This document shows, piece after piece, positions 9,406-22,435 of a DNA stretch of 64,000 nucleotides. The stretch comes from Aphidius gifuensis (Eukaryota > Arthropoda > Insecta > Hymenoptera > Braconidae). How positions within the stretch are numbered: position 1 is the stretch's first letter; each line of letters begins with the position of its first letter. The stretch lies in NCBI RefSeq assembly GCF_014905175.1, contig NC_057793.1:11284001-11348000 (forward strand). The letters run 5' to 3'. The position numbers and the translations under genes are program-made. A model generated the notes under the pieces. It worked only from the letters and a program-made list of their open reading frames with translations, made no database searches and was not told the origin of the DNA.

Positions 9406-11362
9406 ACGAATCGATATTAAGAACTTCTGTAATATAAATTTAAGGTAAAATAAGTAAAGTAACACGGAAATACGTCTTCCTCCGTTTACGTACATTTTCG
9501 TTCCCCTGAACGACAGGTTTTACTGTGAGGGTGAAATATCCGGCGGTAAGCCCCACTAATCTTTTTAATTTCCTTTTATTATCATATAAATTAAATATTC
9601 AGGCTACTTTTTAATACCCCTAGCTCCATATTACAGAACGTCCGTTACAATATTTAAGGGAGCTAGAGGTTTTGCACCCCAACAAACCACTTGAGCCGGC
9701 ACTTTGCCAAGCGCATCTACCGCCAATTTTATTTTGAAAATTAAATATAATTAATATTAATGAGTGATATCGACAGAATCCAAAAATATAGGGATTCTCT
9801 GTACCACTCATGTCATAACAGACAAGTAGAAGTAATTTTAATTAAAGTTGGAAAATCGCAAGATTTTCCTCACCAATAGGAAATAGTCGACAGAAGAAAG
9901 TGAATTCAAGGAGGAAAACCGAACATCCCCGAAGGATCCCCACCTACCCTTATGTTCTGAGGGCATCGAGCGAGATCGATCGCTAGATCTCGGTCACCGG
10001 TCAGAGTTAGTTCCTTGACCTACACCAGCTCTTCTTCCAGCCTAACCAGTATAGGCACTTTGCCTCGTCGCATTTTAATTGCTTTAAAAACTTAGAATAT
10101 TTTCTACGAATCAGCACAAATCTAAAGTTATACTTATTCAATATTTCATTGATTATTTTATCAATTTATTACTTCAATATTTAAGTAACATTTGTTACTT
10201 AAATCAGTAATTTAAATCATTAAATCACTTACAAATTTAACTTGAATAAATTACGACCGCATGGTCTAAAATTTTCTTGCTTGAGTAAATTAAATTTAAA
10301 GCACGTATTGTGGTATTTTCTAATCAAATAAATATTGAATAGAATAAATTTTGCGATAATAAATAATCAATTATTTATTTAAAATAATAAATATTTAATT
10401 ATACAAATTTACGACCCGTGGTCAGCTATCAACAACAGTGAATACAATTTATAAAATACAGTGAAAAGTCTCGTATAATAATTTTATTTTAAATTCAAAT
10501 AAAATATTTGCTGTGGATTTTATTGTAAAGTCAGTGCATGTTCATGTCAACAATTTTGGACATAATTTAATCGTCGATCACATACAACCAGTTCCGTACA
10601 CGCATTATATATATATATATATATATATTTTGCACATTACTGGCGATATTGTAACCAAGCCAACCTGTCAATTTTGCGAGTTGCCCTGAGGTCGAACCAA
10701 GGTACACGCCGTCCCTAGATTGCTAGATTAAATCACCGTCCATCAATAAGTACTTTTCTTTAAATAAATTTTGTTCAGTGTTTGTTCTGTGAATTTATGA
10801 CAAGTGTAAAAATATTAATATTGTAAAAGCCAAGCGTCATCGTAGCGTCAATGTAGAGTCAGTGATTTGATTAATTAATCGACTGGATTGCTTCTCAATC
10901 CCGTCGCTTGTATTTCGGCCGTCATAATTTGAATATTAATCGGGTAACTCGCGATTTTGATATTTCTCTGTCTCTGACTCCGTCACGACCGCATGGCTTT
11001 AGGTTCTCTCTTTTCGACGCGACGCGCGAGTAAAATTTAATTGGGTTACATGTTTTTATAATTGTTTTGTATCGCATTTTCATGTAATAGCAACAGGGTA
11101 ATTTTACAAATAAATTGTGCTCCAATTTTTACCGAATTTACAAGTGTTATTTAATATTATTTCTACCGCATTATTGTGTTATATTTTCGCGTATTTTTCA
11201 GGTTCCTTTTTACCTCTCCCTACATTACGCATTTCCGTCTCCCTACCATTCTTATGCGCCATTGCTGCGCAGGAAAAACAGGGTTAATTAAAATACATAT
11301 CTAGTTGGATTATTTTACAGGGCAATATTGATTGTCTAATAAATGATCCGGCTACGATATTT
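9406..11362. other. AT-rich non-coding region
   Basis: No coding frame is convincing. It contains a hairpin at about 9617-9665 (CCCTAGCTCC / GGGAGCTAG), a (TA)n run at 10606-10628, and a TGGCGATATTG string at 10641 that resembles the start of a retroelement primer-binding site. ACGACCGCATGG occurs twice (about 10254 and 10984). A decayed LTR and leader is possible but unproven. Confidence 0.45.
10606..10628. repeat. (TA)n microsatellite
   Basis: An uninterrupted run of TA dinucleotides. Confidence 0.95.
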
Positions 11363-14300
11363 CAATTTCTTTGGCATAATTAATTTCGTATAAATTAACA
11401 TGTGACAACTTCCTTTACTTCGCTACTATTTTTCCTATAGCTTTTTATTCATTTAAATAGATAAAGAGCTATGGGAAAAATATTAGCTAAGGAAAGGATG
11501 TTGCCTGCATGTTTATTTCTTTGGCAAAATTTGTTTCGTATAAATTAACATGTGACAACTTCCTTTCCTTAGCTACTATTTTTCTTATAGCTTTTTATTA
11601 ATTTAAATAAATAAAAAGCTATGGAAAAAATCATAGCTAAGGAAATTTATATTTGCCTATTTTAATAAAGGAAAATTAATTTCGTATAAATTGACATGTG
11701 ACAACTTCCTTTCCTAAGCTACCATTTTTCGTATGACCATTCATTAATTTTAATAAATAGAAAGCTATGGGATAAATTATATCTAAGGAAAGGATGTTGT
11801 CTGCATGTTTATTTCTTTGGCAAAATTAATTTCGTATAAATTAACATGTGACAACTTCCTTTCCTGAGCTACCATTTTTCCTATAGTTTTTTGTTAATTT
11901 GAATAAATAAAAAGCTATGGGAAAAATTATAGCTGAGGAAAGAATGTTGTCTGCATGTTTATTTCTTTGGCATAATTAATTTCGTATAAATTAACATGTG
12001 ACAACTTCCTTTCCTTAGCTACCATTTTTCCTATGACAATTCATCAATTTAAATAAATAGAAAGCTATGGGATAAATTATATCTAAGGAAAGGATGTTGT
12101 CTGCATGTTTATTTCTTTGCCAAAATTAATTTCGTATAAATTAACATGTGACAACTTCCTTTTCTTAGCTACCATTTTTCTTATGACCATTTATTAATTT
12201 AAATAAATAGAAAGCTATGGGAAAAATTATAGCTAAGGAAAGGATGTTGTCTGCATGTTTATTTCTTTGCCAAAATTCATTTCGTATAAATTAACATGTG
12301 ACAACTTCCTTTTCTTAGCTACCATTTTTCTTATGACCATTTATTAATTTGAATAAATAGAAATCTATGGGAAAAATTATAGCTAAGGAAAGGATGTTGT
12401 CTGCATGTTTATTCTTTTGACAAAATTATTTTCGTATAAATTAACATGTGACAACTTCCTTTTCTTAGCTACCATTTTTCTTATGACCATTTATTAATTT
12501 AAATAAATAGAAAGCTATGGGAAAAATTATAGCTAAGGAAAGGATGTTGTCTGCATGTTTATTTCTTTGCCAAAATTCATTTCGTATAAATTAACATGTG
12601 ACAACTTCCTTTTCTTAGCTACCATTTTTCTTATGACCATTTATTAATTTGAATAAATAGAAATCTATGGGATAAATTATATCTCAGGAAAGGATGTTGT
12701 CTGCATGTTTATTTCTTTGCCAAAATTAATTTCGTATAAATTAACATGTGACAACTTCCTTTTCTTAGCTACCATTTTTCTTATGACCATTCATTAATTT
12801 AAATAAATAGAAAGCTATGGAAAAAATTATAGCTAAGGAAAATCATTGTCTACATGTTCTTTGGCATAATTAATTTCGTATAAATTAACATGTGACAACT
12901 TCCTTTCCTTAGCTACCATTTTTCCTATAGTTTTTTGTTAATTTGAATAAATAAAAAGCTATGGGAAAAATTATAGCTAAGGAAAGGATGTTGTCTGCAT
13001 GTTTATTTCTTTGGCATAATTAATTTCGTATAAATTAACATGTGACAACTTCCTTTCCTTAGCTACCATTTTTCCTATAGTTTTTTGTTAATTTGAATAA
13101 ATCAAAAGCTATGTGAAAAATTATATCTGAGGAAAGAATGTTGTCTGCATGTTTATTTCTTTGGCATAATTCATTTCGTATAAATTAACGTGTGACAACG
13201 TCCTTTCTTTAGCTATCATTTTTCATATGACCATTTATTCATTTGAAAAAATAGAAAGCTATGGGATAAATTATATCTCAGGAAAGGATGTTGTCTGCTC
13301 GTTCATTTCTTCGCCAAAATTAATTTCGTATTAATTAACATGTGACAACTTCCTTTCCTTAGCTACCATTTTTCCTATAGTTTTTTGTTAATTTGAATAA
13401 ATAAAAAGCTATGTGAAAAATTATATCTGAGGAAAGAATGTTGTCTGCATGTTTATTTCTTTGGCAAAATTAATTTCGTATAAAATCACATGTGACAACT
13501 TCCTTTCCTTAGCTACCATTTTCCCTTTAGCTTTTTATTAATTTGAATAAAGAAAAAGCTATGGAAAAAATCATAGCTGAGGAAAGAATGTTGTCTGCAT
13601 GTTTATTTCTTTGGCATAATTGATTTCGTATAAATCAACATGTAACAACTTCCTTTTCTTAGCTACCGATTTTCCTATAGCTTTTTATTTACTTAAATAG
13701 ATAAAGAGCTATGGGAAAAATATTAGCTAAGGAAAGGATGTTGCCTGCATGTTTATTCCTTTGGCATAATCAATTTCGTATTAATTAACATGTGACAACT
13801 TCCTTTCCTTAGCTATCATTTTTCCTATGACCATTCATTAATTCAAATAAATAGAAAGCTATGGAATAAATTATATCTAAGGAAAGGATGTTGTCTGCAT
13901 GTTTATTTCTTTGGCAAAATTAATTTCGTATAAATTAACATGTGACAACTTCTTTTCCTGAGCTACCATTTTTCCTATAGTTTTTTGTTAATTTGAATAA
14001 ATAAAAAGCTATGGGAAAAATTATAGCTGAGGAAAGAATGTTGTCTGCATGTTTTTTTCTTTGGCAAAATTAATTTCGTATAAATTGACATATGACAACT
14101 TCCTTTTCTTAGTTACCATTTTTCCTATAGTTTTTTGTTAATTTGAATAAATAGAAAGCTATGGGATAAATTATATCTAAGGAAAGGATGTTGTCTGCAT
14201 GTTTATTTCTTTGGCAAAAGTAATTTCGTATAAATTAACATGTGACAACTTCCTTTCCTGAGCTACCATTTTTCCTTTAGCTTTTTATTTATTTAAATAA

Positions 14301-17300
14301 ATAAAAAGCTATGGAAAAAATTATAGCTGAGGAAAGAATGTTGTCTGCATGTTTGCTTCCTTAGCAAAATTATCTTCGTATAAATTAACATGTGACAACT
14401 TCTTTTTCTTAGCTACGAGTTTTCTTATGACCATTTATTAATTCAAATAAATAGAAAGCTATGGGAAAAATTATAGCTAAGGAAAGGATGTTGTCTGCAT
14501 GTTTATTTCTTTGCCAAAATTCATTTCGTGTAAATTAACATCTGACAACTTCCTTTTCTTAGCTACCATTTTTTTTATGACCATTTATTAATTTAAATAA
14601 ATAAAAAGCTATGGGAGAAATTATAGCTGAGGAAAGGATGTTGTCTGCATGTTTATCCTTTGGCAAAATTAATTTCGTATAAAATCACATGTGAGAACTT
14701 TCTTTCCTTAGCTACTATTTTTCCTATATTTTTTTGTTAATTTGAATAAATAGAAAGCTATAGGATAAATTATATCTAAGGAAAAGAATGTTGTCTGCAT
14801 GTTTATTTCTTTGGCAAAATTAATTTCGTATAAATTAACATGTGACAACTTCCTTTCCTTAGCTACCATTTTTCCTATAGTTTTTTGTTAATTTGAATAA
14901 ATAAAAAGCTATGGAAAAAATTATAGCTGAGAAAGGATGTTGTCTGCATGTTTGCTTTTTTAGCAAAATTAATTTCGTATAAATTAACATGTGACAACTT
15001 CCTTTCCTTAGCTCCTATTTTTCCTATAGCTTTTTATTAATTTGAATAAATGAAAAGCTATGGGAAAAATTATATCTAAGGAAAGAATGTTGTCTGCATG
15101 TTTGCTTCTTTAGCAAAATTATCTTCATATAAATTAACATGTGACAACTTCCTTTTCTTAGCTACCATTTTTCGTATGACTATTCATTAATTTAATGAAT
15201 AGAAAGCTATGGGAAAAATTATAGCTGAGGAAAGAATGTTGTCTGCATGTTTATTTCTTCGCCAAAATTAATTTCGTATAAATTAACATGTGACAACTTC
15301 CTTTTCTGAGCTACCATTTTTCCTATAGTTTTTTGTTAATTTGAATAAATAGAAAGCTATGGGAAAATTTATAGCTAAGGAAAGGATGTTGTCTGCATGT
15401 TTATTTCTTTGGCATAATTAATTTCGTATAAATTAACATGTGACAACTTCCTTTTCTTAGCTACCATTTTTCTTATGACCATTCATTAATTTAAATAAAT
15501 AGAAAGCTATGGGAAAAATTATAGCTAAGGAAACGATGTTGTCTGCATGTTCATTTCTTTAGCATAATTAATTTCGTATGAATTAACATGTGACAACTTC
15601 CTTTCTATAGCTACAATTTTTCCTATAGTTTTTCAATAATTTGAATAAATAAAAAGCTATGGGAAAAATTATAGCTCAGGAAAAGATGTTGCCTGCATGT
15701 TTATTTCTTCGGCGAAATCAATTTCGTATAAATTTACATGTGATAACTTCCTTTTCTTAGCTACCATTTTTCTATGACCATCTATTAATTTAAATAAATA
15801 GAAAGCTATGAGAAAAATTATATGTCAGGAAAAGATGTTGCCTGAATGTTTATTTCTTCGGCAAAATTAATTTCGTATAAATTAACATGTGACAACTTCC
15901 TTTCCTTAGCTACCGATTTTCCTATAGTTTTTTGTTAATTTGAATAAATAAAAAGCTATGAGAAAAATTATATCTAAGAGAAGAATTTTGTCTCCATGTT
16001 TATTTCTTTGGCATAATTAATTTCGTATAAATTAACATGTGACAACTTCCTTTCCTTAGCTACCATTTTTCCTATGACAATTCATCAATTTAAATAAATA
16101 GAAAGCTATGGGATAAATTATATCTAAGGAAAGGATGTTGTCTGCATGTTTATTTCTTTGCCAAAATTAATTTCGTATAAATTAACATGTGACATCCTCT
16201 TTCTTAGCTACCATTTTTCTTATGACCATTTATTAATTTAAATAAATAGAAAGCTATGGGAAAAATTATAGCTAAGGAAAGGATGTTATTGTCGCATGTT
16301 TATTTCTTTGCCAAAATTCATTTCGTATATTAATATATAACCCCTTCCTTAGCTACCATTTTCCCTTTAGCTTTTTATTTATTTAAATAAATAAAAAGCT
16401 ATGGAAAAAATTATAGCTGAGGAAAGGATGTTGTCTGCATGTTTATTTCTTTGGCATAATTAATTTCGTATAAATTAACATGTGACAACTTCCTTTTCTT
16501 AGCTACCATTTTTCCTATGACCATTTATTAATTTAAATAAATAGAAAGCTATGGGATAAATTATATCGAAGGAAAGGATGTTGTCTGCATGTTTATTTCT
16601 TTGCCAAAATTAATTTCGTATAAATTAACATGTGACAACTTCCTTTTCTTAGCTACCATTTTTCCTATGACAATTCATCAATTTAAATAAATAGAAAGCT
16701 ATGGGATAAATTATATCTAAGGAAAGGATGTTGTCTGCATGTTTATTTCTTTGGCAAAATTAATTTCGTATAAATTAACATGTGACAACTTCCTTTCCTT
16801 AGCTACCATTTTTCCTATGACCATTCATTAATTCAAATAAATAGAAAGCAATGGGAAAAATTATAGCTGAGGAAAGAATGTTGTCTGCATGTTTATTTCT
16901 TTGGCCCAATTAATTTCGTATAAATTAACATGTGACAACTTCCTTTTCTTAGCTACCATTTTTCTTATGACCATTTATTAATTTAAATAAATAGAAAGCT
17001 ATGGGATAAATTATATCTAAGGAAAGGATGTTGTCTGCATGTTTATTCCTTTGGCAAAATTAATTTCGTATAAATTAACATGTGACAACTTCTTTTCCTG
17101 AGCTACCATTTTTCCTATAGTTTTTTGTTATTTTGAATAAATAAAAAGCTATGGGAAAAATTATAGCTGAGGAAAGAATGTTGTCTGCATGTTTATTTCT
17201 TTGGCAAAATTAATTTCGTATAAATTAACTAGTGACAACTTCTTTTCTATAGCTACCATTTTTCCTATAGTTTTTTGTTAATTTGAATAAATAAAAAGCT

Positions 17301-19584
17301 ATGGGATAAATTATATCTAAGGAAAGGATGTTGTCTGCATGTTTATTTCTTTGGCAAATTAATTTCGTATGAATTAACATGTGACAACTTCCTTTTCTTA
17401 GCTACCATTTTTCCTATGACAATTCATCAATTTAAATAAATAGAAAGCTATGGGATAAATTATATCTCAGGAAAGGATGTTGTCTGCATGTTTATTTCTT
17501 TGCCAAAATTAATTTCGTATAATCTAACATGTGACAACTTCCTTTTCTTAGCTACCATTTTTCTTATGACCATTTATTAATTTAAATAAATAGAAAGCTA
17601 TGGGAAAATTTATAGCTAAGGAAAGGATGTTGTCTGCATGTTTATTTCTTTGCCAAAATTTTCTTGTATATTAACATGTGACAACTTCTTTCCTTATTAC
17701 TATTTTTCTTATAGCTTTTATTTATTTAAATAAATAAAAAGCTATGGAATAAATTATAGCTGAGGAAAGAATGTTGTCTGCATGTTTATTTCCTTAATTA
17801 TTATCTGTATAAATTAATGTGACAACTTCCTTTCTTACCATTTTTCCTATGACCATTTATTAATTTAAATAAATAGAAAGCTATGGGAAAAATTATAGCT
17901 ATGAGGATGTTATTCGTATGTTATTTCTTTGCCAAAATTAATTTCGTGTAAATTAACATCTGACAACTTCTTAGCTACCATTTTTTTTATGACCATTTAT
18001 TAATTTAAATAAATAAAAAGCTATGGGAGAAATATAGTTTAAAAGGATGTTGCCTGCATGTTTATTCCTTTGGCAAAAATAATTTCGTATAAATTAACAT
18101 GTGACAACTTTTTTTCCTTAGCTACCATTTTTCCTATAGTTTTTCGTTAATTTAAATAAATAGAAAGCTATGGGAAAAATTATAGCTGAGGAAAGAATGT
18201 TGTCTGCATGTTTATTTCTTTGGCCCAATTAATTTCGTATAAATTAACATGTGACAACTTCCTTTTCTTAGCTACCATTTTTCCTATAGTTTTTTGTTAA
18301 TTTGAATAAATAAAAAGCTATGGGAAAAATTATAGCTGAGAAAGAATGTTGTCTGCATGTTTATTTCTTTGGAATAATTAATTTCCTATGAATTAACATG
18401 TGAGAACTTCCTTTCCTTAGCTACCATTTTTCCTATAGTTTTTTGTTAATTTGAATAAATAGAAAGCTATGGGATAAATTATATCTAAGGAAAGAATGTT
18501 GTCTGCATGTTTGCTTCTTTAGCAAAATTATCTTCATATAAATTAACATGTGACAACTTCCTTTTCTTAGCTACCATTTTTTGTATGACTATTCATTAAT
18601 TTCAATGAATAGAAAGCTATGGGAAAAATTATAGCTGAGGAAAGAATGTTGTCTGCATATTTATTTCTTCGCCAAAATTAATTTCGTATAAATTAACATG
18701 TGACAACTTCCTTTCCTGAGCTACCATTTTTCCTATAGTTTTTTGTTAATTTGAATAAATAAAAAGCTATGGGAAAAATTATAGCTGAGAAAAGAATGTT
18801 GTCTGCATGTTTATTTCTTTGCAAAAATTCATTTCGTATAAATTAACATGTGACAACTTCCTTTTCTTAGCTACCATTTTTCTTATGACCATTTATTAAT
18901 TCAAATAAATAGAAAGCTATGGGAAAAATTATAGCTAAGGAAAGGATGTTGTCTGCATGTTTATTTCTTTGGCAAAATTAATTTCGTATAAATTAACATG
19001 TGACAACTTCCTTTCCTTAGCTACCATTTTTCCTATAGTTTTTTGTTAATTTGAATAAATAAAAAGCTATGTGAAAAATTATATCTGAGGAAAGAATGTT
19101 GTCTGCATGTTTATTTCTTTGGCAAAATTAATTTCGTATAAAATCACATAGATAACTTCTTTCTTAGCTACCATTTTTTAGTTTTATTAATTTAAATAAA
19201 TAAAAAGCTATGGAAAAAATTATAGCTGAGGAAAGGATGTTGTCTGCATGTTTGCTTCTTTAGCAAAATTATCTTCGTATAAATTAACATGTGACAACTT
19301 CCTTTTCTTAGCTACCATTTTTCTTATGACCATTTATTAATTCAAATAAATAGAAAGCTATGGGAAAAATTATAGCTAAGGAAAGGATGTTGTCTGCATG
19401 TTTATTTCTTTGGCATAATTAATTTCGTATAAATTAACATGTGACAACTTCCTTTCCTTAGCTACCATTTTTCGTATGACCATTCATTAATTTGAAGTAA
19501 TAGAAAGCTATGGGAAAAATTATAGGTCAGGAAAAGATGTTGCCTGCATGTTTATTTCTTTGGCAAAAATAATTTCGTATAAAA
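11363..19584. repeat. Satellite DNA, about 55 monomers of ~150 bp, each with a long internal palindrome
   Basis: The anchor TTAACATGTGACAACTTCC recurs at 11401, 11551, 11697, 11847, 11997, 12147 and so on to the gap, with a period of 150 bp (occasionally 144-146). Each monomer contains inverted arms: ACAACTTCCTTTCCTTAGCTA on the left, TAGCTAAGGAAAGGATGTTGT on the right, extended inward by TTTTTCCTATAGC and GCTATGGGAAAAA. This gives near 48-bp arms around an AATTTAAAT centre. Monomers fall into interspersed subtypes by the inner left arm: CCTATAGCTTTTTATT (best paired), CCTATAGTTTTTTGTT, and TTATGACCATTTATT or TATGACAATTCATC (mispaired). Decayed, shortened monomers cluster at about 16310-16350, 17640-18060 and 19140-19200. 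There is no coding potential. The right end is cut by the gap, so true array length is unknown. Confidence 0.98.
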
Positions 19585-19684
19585 NNNNNNNNNNNNNNNN
19601 NNNNNNNNNNNNNNNNNNNNNNNNNNNNNNNNNNNNNNNNNNNNNNNNNNNNNNNNNNNNNNNNNNNNNNNNNNNNNNNNNNNN
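19585..19684. other. Assembly gap (100 N)
   Basis: Exactly 100 N, the usual placeholder for a gap of unknown size. It lies at the end of the satellite; the sequence beyond it is not satellite. Confidence 1.
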
Positions 19685-19788
19685 GTTGCATTTTTTCGGA
19701 TCCCCAAGATGGCGGTGATTCGGCCCAGCAATTTAGATAAGCACTGACGTCTGCCATCTTGAAGATCTGAAAAAAAATGAGACTTTCT

Positions 19789-19953
19789 GCAGTCCAATTC
19801 ACAGGGCAAATTTTTTACAATTTTGAGCTTTTTTTTGCCGGTGATGGCGCTTGTAAAATTTTTTTTTATATAGATTTCACATACAAAAGCTCTACAAGCG
19901 TCGCCAGTGGAGGAAAAAAGCCCTAAATTGTAATGCCCTGTGAATTGGACTGC
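19789..19953. mobile_element. MITE, family A (GCAGTCCAATTCACAGGGC ends)
   Basis: A 165-bp foldback with inverted ends GCAGTCCAATTCACAGGGC and GCCCTGTGAATTGGACTGC, and inner arms containing AGGGCTTTTTT and AAAAAAGCCCTAAATTG. It shares its body with four further copies at 22.4-24.5 kb. Confidence 0.9.
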
Positions 19954-20611
19954 TGAACGGACCCTAATGGCAAGGAAGCGCTTAAGTCGTGCGGTCATTT
20001 GAAGAAAGTTTAGTAACCTAAACTTACTATTTATTTATTGTTATTTCTTTTTCCAAGTTCTTTTGTTCTCTTCAATCATCATTCATCAGTAATTTGTTCT
20101 TGTGTCTTAAAAAAAATTATTCAATTAACAAAGTCAACACATGACTAAAAATAAGGAATGCGTTGGTAAATTTGTAGCTTTCATATCGAGTAGTTCAGTG
20201 GAGTAGTGCAGTATGACTGTACACGAGTTGTTGTGCGCATTCAAGTGCACATGCGCGAAAATAAACGGAAAAAAAAATATTCAAAAGACGGCACCTAACA
20301 GCGTAAGACATGAAGGGCTGGGTCAGCCATGTTTTAATTCTTATTTTTTAAGATGTATTTGTTCGACGCCACTGTTCTCTCCTCTAGTTTAGATGATAGG
20401 CGCATTAAAGTGAAAAAAAATAAATACACAAAAGAAAGCACCTGTTGCCAACTGACTTTTTGCTGACTGCGCATTCAACCGCACACGCGCGGAAGTAAAC
20501 AGGGAAAAAAAAAAAATATACAAAAGAAAGCACCTATTATGTTGCTATCTCTAGCAACACGTCCGTGCATTGGCAGCGTTCTTTGACTTTATTTTTTATG
20601 CATACCATGAC

Positions 20612-20666
20612 CACTGAAATATAATAAAATTTATAATATAATATTTAGTTTTATTATATTTCAGTG
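20612..20666. mobile_element. 55-bp minimal inverted-repeat element with 8-bp duplication
   Basis: The ends CACTGAAATATAATAAAA and TTTTATTATATTTCAGTG meet almost back to back. ACCATGAC flanks both sides as a perfect 8-bp target duplication. The same terminal sequence recurs in inverse orientation at about 22424 and 24322. Confidence 0.85.
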
Positions 20667-21051
20667 ACCATGACCATGCATACGCGCAGTAGCTGAAAAA
20701 TTACGTGCATTTTTAGGTTCTCTGTTAGTGTGGGTTTTCACACATACGTAATTCAAAATTTTTACTTTATACCTCGGCTTGCAGCATGTCTTCCGGCTTC
20801 AATGTACTAATATTACTGACAACAAATATAATCAATCCCTAGAATCGAGTTACCAAACAATTCTAAGTGAGAATATTCCTCTATCAAAATAAATTTCCCA
20901 ACAAACTGCGAGTTTCTGATTCATAAGTTTTCCTATCATAAAAATATAGGAATGACGATAAAACTGTATGCTTGTTGTTCTCAAGTTTCGAGATTGTTTC
21001 GTTATTCATCATTGGTAATTTGTTCTTGTACCTTGAAAAAAGATATTAAAT

Positions 21052-22097
21052 CAGTGTTGGGTAGGTAAGATACCATGTAAGATACCGTATCTTACATCAT
21101 CGGTTTCATACATCGAGGTATCTTACATTGCGTTCCCAGCGCCTCCTACGAATAAAAGTGGAACCTTCGTGCTACAATTTTTTTTTATCCGATAAATACA
21201 TGTAATTCATTTATTAAATAAATAAAAATTCCAAAAACAAGCAGTAGCTAAGGAAAAGATGTAGCTAAGGAATTAATGTTGCTTAAAAAAGAATTTCTTT
21301 GGCAACTGTAATTCCTTAGCTCCATCTTTTCCTTAGCTACTATTTTTCCTTGGGATTTTTATTTATTTAAAAAATTAGTTATTTAGAATTAAAGCAACAT
21401 TAATTCCTTAAAACATAATTTTTTGGCAACATTCATTTCTTAGCTAGATCTTTTTCTTAGCTATTGCTTTCCCTTGGACATTTGTATCATTAAAAAATAA
21501 ATTTACATGTATTTTATTTATGAAAAAAATCAAAAAGGTCCAAAGAAAAGCAGTAGCTAAGGAAAAGCAGTAGCTAAGGAAAAGATGTAGCTAAGGAATT
21601 AAGGTTGCCAAAGATTTATATTTTAAGCAACATTATTTCCTTGAAACATAATTTTTTGGCAACCTTAATTTCTTAGCTACTGCTTTTTCTTGGACATTTG
21701 TATTATTTAAAAATAAATTTACATGTATTTTTTGGACATTTTTATTTTTGAAAAATCAAATGACATGTATATTATTTATTTAATATAAATAGAAAATGTC
21801 CGAGGAAAAGCAGTAGCTAAGGAAAAGATGGAGCTAAGGAATTAATGTTGCCAAAAAATTATGTTTCAAGCAACATTAATTCCTTAAAACTGGTTTTCCT
21901 TGATATTATATATATTTATATAACAAATAAATTACATGTACCAATATATATCGAGCAATAAGAACTAATTGTCGAGTCGACAGTCAATAAGAATGTTCAA
22001 AATGGCGTCAGAGGTATCTTACAGTTTCTTACAGTATCTTACAGTATCTTACTGTAAGTGTATGAAACCTCAAAAATCGACCATTTACCCATCACTG
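21052..22097. mobile_element. Non-autonomous hAT element with 8-bp TSD TATTAAAT
   Basis: Terminal repeats CAGTGTTGGGTA and TACCCATCACTG (inverse) match the hAT-type CAGTG start. TATTAAAT is duplicated exactly at 21044-21051 and 22098-22105. Subterminal GTAAGATAC motifs are repeated and inverted at both ends (21067-21135 and 22013-22062). The 1,046-bp body has no transposase frame and is filled with GCTAAGG palindromes. An uninterrupted paralogous site at about 20111-20140 supports insertion into pre-existing sequence. Confidence 0.92.
21235..21895. repeat. GCTAAGGAAAAG palindromes inside the hAT element
   Basis: Several inverted units read CAGTAGCTAAGGAAAAGATG forward and CATCTTTTCCTTAGCTAC in reverse, with AATTAATGTTGCC loops. 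Each is flanked by TACATGTAAWTT-type AT-rich spacers. Same family as 51.9-52.9 kb. Confidence 0.9.
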
Positions 22098-22224
22098 TAT
22101 TAAATTAACAAAGTAAACATAATGACTGAAAATGACGAATCATTTGGTAAATTTTAGTTACTTAATTTTCTTCAAATGACCACAGAACTCTAGCGCTTCC
22201 CTGCAAACGCTCCGAGCATATGCC

Positions 22225-22422
22225 ACTAGTTGTGTTTGATGGGTCTTCTCGGCTCAGTTCCGTCTCACTTAAGGCGCTTCAATTGTACGGTCAATTGGAG
22301 AACTACAAGTAATGCTCCAACCGGGTTCCTCCATTACCCGTAGTTCTCTAATTGACCATACAACAGAAGCACCATAAGTGAGACGGAACTGATCCGAGAC
22401 GACCCATCGAACACAACTATTG
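22225..22422. mobile_element. Foldback element, ~97-bp arms
   Basis: Left arm (AGTTGTGTTTGATGGGTC... GTTCCGTCTCACTTA...) and right arm (...TAAGTGAGACGGAAC...GACCCATCGAACACAACT) are imperfect inverted copies around a short GC-richer loop (CTCCAACCGGGT). Confidence 0.88.
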
Positions 22423-22435
22423 AAATATAATAAAA

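Larger units (their letters stand above)
19973..22201. mobile_element. Composite region bounded by inverted repeats (AGGAAGCGCT ends)
   Basis: The left end (AGGAAGCGCTTAAGTCGTGC, then GGTCATTTGAAGAAA) is matched in inverse by TTTCTTCAAATGACC...AGCGCTTCC at 22167-22201. Inside are two paralogous tracts (about 20066-20190 and 20990-22165), one of them split by a hAT insertion. A further direct repeat lies at about 20222-20298 and 20464-20540 (GCGCATTCAA...CGCGCG...AAAGCACCT). Confidence 0.7.

Noticed and set aside
10641..10660. TGGCGATATTGTAACC as a retroelement primer-binding site after an LTR ending near 10636
   Set aside because: Only the first seven bases look right, no paired LTR is visible, and no gag follows.
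11363..19584. CRISPR-like regular array
   Set aside because: Whole monomers repeat without unique spacers, and the DNA is eukaryotic; this is a satellite.
19527..19998. Minus-strand frames spanning the N gap
   Set aside because: They run through unknown bases and a MITE; not real coding sequence.
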